This document shows, in pieces, positions 33,348-39,599 of a DNA stretch of 63,690 nt. The stretch lies in contig NZ_CARBVX010000012.1 in the NCBI RefSeq assembly GCF_948948975.1, forward strand, positions 1-63,690, given 5' to 3'. The notes under the pieces are model-generated. The model saw only the letters and a list, made by a program, of their open reading frames with translations, did no database searches and was not told the DNA's origin. The position numbers and the translations under genes were made by a program. The stretch comes from an uncultured Lactobacillus sp. GTDB lineage: Bacteria > Bacillota > Bacilli > Lactobacillales > Lactobacillaceae. Each line of letters starts with the position of its first letter. Position 1 is the stretch's first letter.

Positions 33348-33418
33348 ATAGCTGAAATGCCTGTAATGTACACGGGTCGTTAAAACACCTCATGGTAAAT
33401 ATTCCATGAGGTGTTTTT
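33348..33418 (+). ncRNA. Structured RNA with terminator directly before the Abi gene (abiF-RNA-like)
   Basis: The RNA is about 70 bases and ends in a strong terminator: ACACCTCATGG (33385-33395), an eight-base loop, CCATGAGGTGT (33404-33414) and a T-run. The 5' part (GGTATAGCTGAAATGCC, then ACGGGTCG) has room for pairing. Structured RNAs are known just upstream of Abi_2 genes (the abiF RNA motif in Rfam, recalled and not searched). The Abi start follows the T-run by six bases, and its only ribosome site (GAGG) is inside the terminator stem. Confidence 0.6.
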
Positions 33419-33424
33419 CGTTTA

Positions 33425-34606
33425 ATGAAGAAAAAAGTAAAATTTCTAACTTATCAACAACAATTAGATAATTTAAGAGATCATGGCTTAATTGTAACCA
33501 ATGACCGAATTGGAACCGAATTACTCCAGAGCCGTGGCTACTATAATCTTATAAATAGATATAAAGAAGACCTATACAGAAAAGGTCAAAAAGAATACCC
33601 TATTCAAACTACATTAGAAGATCTATATAAATACCATAGAATAGAAGATGATCTTAGAAACATTCTATTTCGTTTTACTTTAAATGTAGAACAACGTCTT
33701 AAAGAAAATATAAGCTATGCCCTAGCATCTAATTTTGGAGTAGATCCTAAACAATATTTAAATCCACATAATTTTAATTTGCGCCATGCAAGCCGAACTT
33801 CAAGTATACTTTATGAATTTGAAAGGATATTGAGTCGTCCACGTAGCGAGCCTTTACGTTATTACAAAAATAATTATGATGTGGTCCCTCCTTGGATTTT
33901 ATTGAATGACGCAATGCTGGGAGAAACAAGAATGCTATTTGGTATTCTTCCCTTTAAATTAAAAATATATATTATAAAGTCAATGTTACCAGTTGCAAAT
34001 CAAGAATTTGGTTCTAGACCAAAATCTACTGAAGAAGAATGGAATGAATATATATTTTGGCAAATAGAAAAGGAATTAAAGCAAAAAGTAGACATTGACA
34101 AAGATGATCCTAATATTGTAGATAAAGTTGCCGATTCCTTAGAAAAGAAGTTCAAAAATAAATTAGTTGAATTATTTTCTACAATGATTCATTCTATAAA
34201 TGATTTTAGAAATGCGCTAGCTCACGGCGATCGAATTGTTCATTTTAAAAGCCGGTACAATTTAAAATATAAACAACTATATTCAATAATAGAAGTTGAC
34301 ATAACAAAAAAGAGATTTGATACAAAGAATCTTGGAAATGGAATATATGGCATATTAATAGTTTTAATGTGTTTACTCGATAAATATGATGCTTTACTTT
34401 TAATTCGCCAATTAAAAGATTGGCAATACCAGAATACTCGCACATATAATGACAGAAAGACTTATAATCTCTTTATCAAAAACTGTAATTTGCCTCGTCG
34501 CTTCACTACTGAATTAGAAGATATTAATCATTCTTTACATTACTATTCTACGTTAAATAAAAGTTTTCCTTTTTTACACGACGGTAAGTATGCAGACTAT
34601 GATTAG
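33425..34606 (+). CDS. Abortive infection protein, Abi_2 (AbiD/AbiF) family
   Basis: The 393-residue protein opens with FLTYQQQLDNLRDHGLIV and LLQSRGYYNLINRYKEDL, then YKYHRIEDDLRNILFRFTLN with the RIE-DLRN helix. NDFRNALAHGDRIVHF near residue 265 gives an R-N-x-x-x-H site of HEPN-like ribonucleases. These are the hallmarks of the Abi_2 family, which aborts infection by other phages. Here it is lysogenic conversion cargo. It has no free ribosome site; GAGG lies within the terminator of the RNA in front. That suggests tight RNA-level control. Confidence 0.82.
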   Translation: MKKKVKFLTYQQQLDNLRDHGLIVTNDRIGTELLQSRGYYNLINRYKEDLYRKGQKEYPIQTTLEDLYKYHRIEDDLRNILFRFTLNVEQRLKENISYALASNFGVDPKQYLNPHNFNLRHASRTSSILYEFERILSRPRSEPLRYYKNNYDVVPPWILLNDAMLGETRMLFGILPFKLKIYIIKSMLPVANQEFGSRPKSTEEEWNEYIFWQIEKELKQKVDIDKDDPNIVDKVADSLEKKFKNKLVELFSTMIHSINDFRNALAHGDRIVHFKSRYNLKYKQLYSIIEVDITKKRFDTKNLGNGIYGILIVLMCLLDKYDALLLIRQLKDWQYQNTRTYNDRKTYNLFIKNCNLPRRFTTELEDINHSLHYYSTLNKSFPFLHDGKYADYD

Positions 34607-34677
34607 GGTTTCTTAATCTTAATAGTAATAAGATATATAAAGTATAATTCAATAATTTTCAATAATAGAGGATGAAT

Positions 34678-35226
34678 ATGAAAAGAAATATTATTTCGTT
34701 CTGTGCGATTGCCTTAGTTGGACTATCTCTTGGAGCGCTAAGTCTTTCAAATCGTTCAAGCAATACAAAGCAAGCCGAGGAAGCTACCACTAAAGTTAAA
34801 AAACACAAATCGAAAAAGCAGTCTAGCAAAAAAGATACTAAGAATGAACAGTCTAATACTGATACTAAAGATATGGCGCAAGAGTCAGCTCAGCAGGATG
34901 CTAGTGCAAGCCCACAGCAAAATGATCAGTCTTCTGCTAATACCACTCAGACTCAAAAACAAAACACACAGGTTCAACAGCAAAAAACTCAAGGACAAAT
35001 TAATAAAGAGCGTGGATATGATCCAAACGGACACCCTCTCCTTCCGGGTCAAGATCATGCTGCAGGATCTAATCCTGATGGTTCAGCTGATGATTGGGTT
35101 AAAGGGCAAGATGAATGGCTTCGTCAAAATGGATTAATCAATTCAGATGGTTCACCTACACAAAAAGCAAAAGATATTCAAGCACAAACGGCAGCGGAAG
35201 CATCTAATTCGTATACTAATCCATAG
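34678..35226 (+). CDS. Exported or membrane-anchored lysogeny protein
   Basis: The ATG at 34678 is preferred (182 residues), since AGAGG is then six bases upstream; the ATG at 34672 has no space. Residues 2-24 (KRNIISFCAIALVGLSLGAL) are a signal or anchor segment without a clear lipobox. A low-complexity Lys/Ser/Gln/Thr linker follows, and a C-terminal part with ERGYDPNGHPLLPGQDHAAG and DDWVKGQDEWLRQNG. Its place between switch and integrase matches genes such as the TP-J34 Ltp exclusion lipoprotein. A surface exclusion role is possible but unproven. Confidence 0.6.
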   Translation: MKRNIISFCAIALVGLSLGALSLSNRSSNTKQAEEATTKVKKHKSKKQSSKKDTKNEQSNTDTKDMAQESAQQDASASPQQNDQSSANTTQTQKQNTQVQQQKTQGQINKERGYDPNGHPLLPGQDHAAGSNPDGSADDWVKGQDEWLRQNGLINSDGSPTQKAKDIQAQTAAEASNSYTNP

Positions 35227-35270
35227 ACTTACACGCAAAAATATACAAGTTATCTTGGAGGATTTGAAAA

Positions 35271-35489
35271 ATGGGATTATTTCATAAAGGGCCGCGATGC
35301 CCTAAATGTAAATCTACTAACGTTGAGCCAATCGGTCGAAAGAAAAAGGCTTTTTCTGTTGGTAAGGCAGTTGCCGGTACGGTTCTAGTTGGTGGTGTAG
35401 GATCACTTGCTGGATTTGCTGGTAAAAATAGCAAAAAGATTGAAATGATTTGTATGGATTGCGGTAAAACATTTAAGTACAAATCTTAA
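35271..35489 (+). CDS. Zinc-ribbon protein with a glycine-rich hydrophobic segment
   Basis: A 72-residue protein with CPKC (residues 10-13) and CMDCGKTF near the C-terminus, forming a zinc ribbon around a Gly/Val-rich hydrophobic centre (VAGTVLVGGVGSLAGFAG). TTGGAGG precedes the ATG. Small proteins of this design are common near the immunity region of LAB prophages. The role is unknown. Confidence 0.6.
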   Translation: MGLFHKGPRCPKCKSTNVEPIGRKKKAFSVGKAVAGTVLVGGVGSLAGFAGKNSKKIEMICMDCGKTFKYKS

Positions 35490-35494
35490 TAGCA

Positions 35495-35626
35495 TAAAAA
35501 AACGAGCATCCCTTAAAGCCGAAAAGCTCTTAGGGCGCCCGCTCCTTTCATGTTATGTCACTCTCCTAAGCGTAGCACAGCAAGCTGTGCTTTGAAGGTG
35601 ACAACCATGAACCAAACAATACTTAT
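35495..35626 (-). ncRNA. Candidate antisense RNA of a type I toxin-antitoxin locus
   Basis: On the minus strand TTGATT (35662-35657), 17 bases, TAAGAT (35639-35634) gives a start near 35626. A long terminator stem (GAGC...GCTC outside, CCCTAAGAGC with GCTTTAAGGG inside, 35504-35544) ends in a run of seven T at 35502-35496. The RNA of about 130 bases would cover the leader hairpin, the ribosome site and the first codons of the tiny hydrophobic ORF on the other strand. Confidence 0.5.
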
Positions 35627-35672
35627 ACTGATTATCTTACTTCTTTTGATTCACGAAATCAACAAGAGATAA
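35607..35672 (+). CDS. Tiny hydrophobic peptide (21 residues), candidate type I toxin
   Basis: The frame encodes MNQTILILIILLLLIHE and a basic end, one membrane helix with a charged tail, as in Fst/Ldr-type toxins. GAAGGTG lies seven bases upstream. A 7-bp leader hairpin (AGCACAG with CTGTGCT, 35574-35591) abuts the ribosome site. Eleven-base inverted copies of TAGGGCGCCCG lie on both sides (35531-35541 and 35682-35692), and a 9-bp hairpin follows at 35692-35720. No known toxin family is matched by name. Confidence 0.6.
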   Translation: MNQTILILIILLLLIHEINKR

Positions 35673-35785
35673 TCTAACCCACGGGCGCCCTAGATGCGCG
35701 CTCGTTCCGACCGCGCATCTGTTATAAGTAAATAAAAAGCCGTTTATATAAGACACCATTATTCTTTGAGGAAAACACAAAAAAT

Positions 35786-36676
35786 ATGGATAAAAATGAA
35801 CACATTGAAAACGCATCTAAAAAATTTAAACAAGTATGCGATCCAAATAAATACCATTACCAGCAAAAATTTAAATCACTTCCATATTGGCTAGAAGAAA
35901 GTTCTCATTACTTCTCTCTAGAGGCAAATAAAAAAATAGTTGACCGTTATTACTACTATTCGCGTGGCTCTATAATAAGTGTGAATTTTGGTGTTAATGA
36001 AGGGAGTGAGTTTAGTAATTTACACTTTGCAGTAGTCCTAAATAAAAAGGACAGCCCTCAAAATCGTACTCTTACCGTAATCCCCTTAACTTCAAAGAAA
36101 AAGCCAGGATTATTTTCTTTGGGGACCGAAATATTTAATCAAACTTCCGTTCTTATCCTAGAGCATCTAAATAAGGTTAAAAAGAAAATAGAGGTGTTGG
36201 AAAAGCATAATAAAGAAATTACACTTATGCGTCAGAAGCTTCTTGATGACAATAAAAAGTTTAATCAAGATCTCACTGTCCTTAAGGCAAAAGTAGAGAA
36301 GGTTCTTAATGATACAGAAGACTCTAATTCCAACCAAGTTTCTTCTCTTTCTGAACTTTATAATGCTGTTATCCAAAAAAGCTTAGAAGCCAATTCTTTA
36401 GAACAAGATGCTAAAAAATTAGATGAGAAAGGGCAACAACTAGTAAAGGAAATTGCTGAATGTCAAGTACAAGAAAAACAATTAGCTAAGGTAGTTTCCG
36501 TTTATAAAAAATATAATAAAAATACATTTGCACGTATCGAAGATATAACTACAATTAGTAAATTACGAATACGAAAAATAAATAGATTTGATCCCTCAGG
36601 AGACATTAAATTATCTAGTGATCAAATGACCGCTATCAGTGATAGGTTAATGCAGCTATATGTCTCTAAAGATTGA
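35786..36676 (+). CDS. PemK/MazF-like protein with a coiled-coil insertion
   Basis: The 296-residue protein has the PemK start (RGSIISVNFGVNEGSEFSNL, HFAVVLNKK, TLTVIPLTSKKKPG) at residues 60-112. Residues about 125-245 are a charged coiled coil, and then the second half of the fold appears (ARIEDITTISKLRIRKINRF, then a final helix). MazF-like toxins cut RNA; the usual length is about 110-120 residues, so this is a split-domain form. No antitoxin gene is adjacent. The coil may bring its own control or oligomerisation. Confidence 0.72.
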   Translation: MDKNEHIENASKKFKQVCDPNKYHYQQKFKSLPYWLEESSHYFSLEANKKIVDRYYYYSRGSIISVNFGVNEGSEFSNLHFAVVLNKKDSPQNRTLTVIPLTSKKKPGLFSLGTEIFNQTSVLILEHLNKVKKKIEVLEKHNKEITLMRQKLLDDNKKFNQDLTVLKAKVEKVLNDTEDSNSNQVSSLSELYNAVIQKSLEANSLEQDAKKLDEKGQQLVKEIAECQVQEKQLAKVVSVYKKYNKNTFARIEDITTISKLRIRKINRFDPSGDIKLSSDQMTAISDRLMQLYVSKD

Positions 36677-36701
36677 ATATCAAAGCTAAATGTGTGATAA
36701 T

Positions 36702-36795
36702 GAGTGTACTGGGAGTTTAGCTCCTTAATTTATATAAATACGTGGGATTTAGTCCCTTCACTCTCTATCATGCTTAGCTGATAGGGAGTTTTTTT
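36702..36795 (+). ncRNA. Three-way-junction RNA ending in a terminator
   Basis: GAGTG (36702-36706) pairs with CACTC (36759-36763) and encloses two hairpins with the same TTTAG loop: GGAG-CTCC (36712-36724) and GGGA-TCCC (36744-36756). A 10-bp terminator (CTCTCTATCA with TGATAGGGAG, 36761-36788) and seven T follow, sharing three bases with the junction stem, so the two folds compete. Its place near the integrase recalls the Lacto-int RNA motif, but this was not searched. Confidence 0.55.
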
Positions 36796-36821
36796 ACGTA
36801 CAAAATATCTATCTAAGAAAC

Positions 36822-36941
36822 AAAAAAAGACCCGCAAAGCGCTGGTAACACTTTACGGGTCGGTCATCACTATGACCAATGCAAAATAAACATATATATG
36901 TTAGATGAAAAGTTGAACTGGTAATTCAACGCTTTTCATCT
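36822..36941 (-). ncRNA. Minus-strand RNA with serial hairpins and a terminator
   Basis: Reading the minus strand: a 10-bp stem plus inner TTGAA pairing (36941-36903), a palindrome AACATATATATGTT, a 6-bp hairpin GGTCAT-ATGACC (36877-36862), then GACCCGTAAAG with CTTTGCGGGTC (36861-36829) and a run of T (36828-36822). No coding frame fits. It runs against the integrase and stops 27 bases from the opposing terminator. Confidence 0.5.
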
Positions 36942-36974
36942 ACCCTATTTTAGCAAAATATGAGGTGATATAGA

Positions 36975-38150
36975 ATGCCAAAAAGAAAAAATTCTAGTAT
37001 TAAAGACTATAAATTAAAATCTGGAAAGAAACGATATGAATTTGTTATTTCACTGGGTCAAAACAGCAATGGTGACCGAGTACAAGTTCATCGGCGTGGT
37101 TTTAAAACCTATGCTGAAGCAGAAACAGTATTCAACAAATTATCTCAAACTAAACCAGATAATTTTGTAAAACAAAAACAGATTAAAGTTTCTAAATTAC
37201 GTGATCTATGGTTTGAAAACTATAAGACTCAGGTAAAAGAATCTACTGCGAATAAAAATAAACAAGTCTTTGATAACCATGTTATTCCGGATTTTGGTAA
37301 TCAATACGTTGACAAGATTACAGTAGCTGAATTACAAAAGTGGGCTGATAGGAAAGCAAAACAAATTGTTAAATATAGGGATGCTATTAATGAATTTAAT
37401 GCTCTTTTTGAATATGGTATTCGGTTAAACTATGTGTCTGAAAATCCTTTAAAGCGGATCATTATCCCTAAAAAGACATCTCGACCACGTAGAGATACTG
37501 AACATAATGTTTATACACGAGATGAACTAAATCAATTTCTTGAAGTGGCCAAAGAGTATGGATTAGTTCAATATACTTACTTCAAGCTACTTTCTGCTAC
37601 TGGCCTTAGAAAATCCGAAGCATTAGCTTTAACTTGGCAAGATATTGATTTAAAAGCAGGTACTTTATCCGTAAATAAAACCTTGGCATATGGTTTAGAC
37701 AATAAAACAATTATCCAGCCACCTAAATCACCTAAATCTAAGCGTATTTTACCCATCTCAGACAGTTTAAAAGAAGTTTTGATAGATTATAAGCAAAAGC
37801 AAAAAATAATCTCTAACAAGCTCTTTCACACAATTAAAGGAACGTATTTAAAAATGAGTAAACCAGATCAATGGCTCAAATCAATTTATGCTAAGGATCA
37901 TGAAGAAAAAGTTAAGTATGCAAACACACAGAACTTAAAAGAACCACAACCTGATTTACGTCATATAACAGTTCATGGCTTTAGACATACTTTTGCAACA
38001 CTACTTATTGCGGAAACTAATGTAAAACCTAAAACTGTTCAAATGCTGCTTGGTCATGAAAATATCCAAATGACTTTAGATATTTATACGCATGTAAATA
38101 ATAAAAATAAAGAAGATGCAGTTAATGCATTAAAACAATTAAATATATAA
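36975..38150 (+). CDS. int: Tyrosine-type integrase
   Basis: The 391-residue enzyme has an AP2-like arm-binding start, a core-binding SAM-like domain (residues about 60-160), and a catalytic domain with R212 (SATGLRKSEALALTW), H334-x-x-R337 (VHGFRHTFATLL), a downstream LLGHENIQMT and Tyr371 (IYTHV). GAGGTG precedes the ATG. It ends 111 bases before tRNA-Ser, the probable attachment tRNA. It drives integration and, with a helper, excision. Confidence 0.95.
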   Translation: MPKRKNSSIKDYKLKSGKKRYEFVISLGQNSNGDRVQVHRRGFKTYAEAETVFNKLSQTKPDNFVKQKQIKVSKLRDLWFENYKTQVKESTANKNKQVFDNHVIPDFGNQYVDKITVAELQKWADRKAKQIVKYRDAINEFNALFEYGIRLNYVSENPLKRIIIPKKTSRPRRDTEHNVYTRDELNQFLEVAKEYGLVQYTYFKLLSATGLRKSEALALTWQDIDLKAGTLSVNKTLAYGLDNKTIIQPPKSPKSKRILPISDSLKEVLIDYKQKQKIISNKLFHTIKGTYLKMSKPDQWLKSIYAKDHEEKVKYANTQNLKEPQPDLRHITVHGFRHTFATLLIAETNVKPKTVQMLLGHENIQMTLDIYTHVNNKNKEDAVNALKQLNI

Positions 38151-38152
38151 AG

Positions 38153-38180
38153 AAAATGCACCCTTCCGGATGCATTTTTT
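38153..38180 (+). terminator. Intrinsic terminator of int
   Basis: AAAATGCA (38153-38160) pairs with TGCATTTT (38171-38178) with a ten-base loop, and T-rich sequence follows. It lies three bases after the integrase stop. Confidence 0.75.
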
Positions 38181-38261
38181 CTTTATGTTACCAAAATGTT
38201 ACCATTCTAGTATTTTTATTGTTCTAAACGTTGCTATATCAACATTCTTTTAATCAAATAA

Positions 38262-38348
38262 GGAGAGTACAGGATTTGAACCTGCGCGCCGGTATAAGCC
38301 GGTTCGCCGGATTTCGAGTCCGGTGCATTACCACTCTGCCAACTCTCC
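38262..38348 (-). tRNA. tRNA-Ser (CGA), probable prophage attachment site
   Basis: The minus strand has acceptor stem GGAGAGT with ACTCTCC, D-arm region GGCAGAGTGG, anticodon stem CCGGA with TCCGG around loop CTCGAAA (anticodon CGA), a long variable arm (CCGGCTTATACCGG), and T-loop TTCAAAT. Its 3' end faces the integrase, so the crossover core probably lies in the 3' half; the other att copy is outside the window. The base after the acceptor stem is T, not the usual G73, and no CCA is encoded. Confidence 0.88.
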
Positions 38349-38496
38349 AATTACGACGTTTTTATTATAGCAATTAAAAAATAAATGGTAAATACAAAAT
38401 ATTTAATTCTAAAATTAATCTTTAAAAAGTCATCATTCTTTCATAGTTTTTCTGTATCTTAAAACTATATCAGTTGATAATGAAAGGACTCGTATT

Positions 38497-38592
38497 ATGG
38501 CAAAGATCATTATTTACAAGCCCCGCAAAACTAAGTTAATGCGTCAGGCTGTTGAGCGTTATCTAAACTATAAGATTATTAAACATAATTAG
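38497..38592 (+). CDS. Tiny basic protein next to the attachment tRNA
   Basis: A 31-residue frame (MAKIIIYKPRKTKLMRQAVE, then a Y/K-rich end) with GAAAGGA in front and an own terminator behind (38600-38624). It is highly basic and does not resemble a known protein. It is the only plus-strand gene between int and the LysR gene. The ribosome site and terminator support it. Confidence 0.5.
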   Translation: MAKIIIYKPRKTKLMRQAVERYLNYKIIKHN

Positions 38593-38599
38593 ATTTTTT

Positions 38600-38624
38600 A
38601 GCCAGCCACGTTGGTTGGCTTTTT
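38600..38624 (+). terminator. Intrinsic terminator
   Basis: AGCCAGCCA (38600-38608) pairs with TGGTTGGCT (38612-38620, one G-U) and TTTT follows. It ends the tiny gene on the plus strand. The LysR stop lies four bases beyond. Confidence 0.7.
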
Positions 38625-38627
38625 AAT

Positions 38628-39476
38628 TTAAAACATTTCAATAATCTTTTCCATTAGTGGTGTTACCTCTCTATCTTTACGCCATACTAAATTTAAATGT
38701 GTAATCCAATTAGTATGCTTTACTGGGATAAGCTTACTTTTGGCATAAGTAAGGGCAATCGATTCCGGAACTAAAGCTATCCCTAAACCTTCATCGGCCC
38801 AGTGAATTGCTGTTCTTGCATCATCACAAGTTACTGAATAGAACGGCCTTATTCCCTGATGCCGAAAACTACGATTAAATATTTCTTGAAATCTTCGATA
38901 TAAAATTATCGGACTATCTTTTAATTCGTTAAGATGTTTAATTTCTTCTCTTTCAAAAAAACCTTCTCTTGTCACTGCCACCATTGGTTCTTGGTGAAAG
39001 TCTTTAAAATTTAGTCCTTCAAGATTAAAAGGTGTCCGCACTATTCCCAAATCTAATATTCCGTCTTGTAGTTGTTCAACAATGCCAAAAGTATTTGCTT
39101 CATGTATTTCAAAGGATACATTAGGATAGTATTTTACTAATTTTTTAAATTGCTCGTTTGGGACAACTCCACCACAAGAAGAAATGACCCCGATTCTAAT
39201 TTTTCCTAATTCACCCTCTTTAATTTGGTGGATTTGGCTTTTAGCAGATATACTCAGAGCAACAATTTTTTCAGCATATTTTTGAAATACTTTTCCTTCT
39301 TCTGTCAATTCTATCCCATGAGCAGTTCTAACAAAAAGCTGTACTCCTACTTCTTTTTCTAATTGTTTTAACTGATAACTTAAAGGAGGCTGAGCAATAT
39401 ATAACTTTTTAGCAGCAGACGTAATCTGCCGTTCTTCAGCAACCACTAAAAAATATTTTAATTGTTTAATATTCAT
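38628..39476 (-). CDS. LysR-family transcription regulator
   Basis: The 282-residue protein has the LysR start (MNIKQLKYFLVVAEERQITS, AAKKLYIAQPPLSYQLKQLE) and a periplasmic-binding-like effector domain (LGKIRIGVISSCGGVVP, then DLGIVRTPFNLEG). It is transcribed away from the P-type ATPase gene with 123 bases between, so it may control it. Its effector is unknown. Confidence 0.88.
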   Translation of the reverse strand: MNIKQLKYFLVVAEERQITSAAKKLYIAQPPLSYQLKQLEKEVGVQLFVRTAHGIELTEEGKVFQKYAEKIVALSISAKSQIHQIKEGELGKIRIGVISSCGGVVPNEQFKKLVKYYPNVSFEIHEANTFGIVEQLQDGILDLGIVRTPFNLEGLNFKDFHQEPMVAVTREGFFEREEIKHLNELKDSPIILYRRFQEIFNRSFRHQGIRPFYSVTCDDARTAIHWADEGLGIALVPESIALTYAKSKLIPVKHTNWITHLNLVWRKDREVTPLMEKIIEMF

Positions 39477-39599
39477 TATTAATACCTTTTAAATTATTAT
39501 CTATATTTTTAATATCTCCTATCTTAATTTGATATTTTCTTAATAACAAGAACTGCGCTAAAATATTTTAAGAAAATAGAGAATTAACGGAGGATTTTT

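Noticed and set aside
33348..33418. A tRNA before the Abi gene
   Set aside because: It lacks a T-loop and acceptor stem and ends in an intrinsic terminator; it fits a regulatory RNA better.
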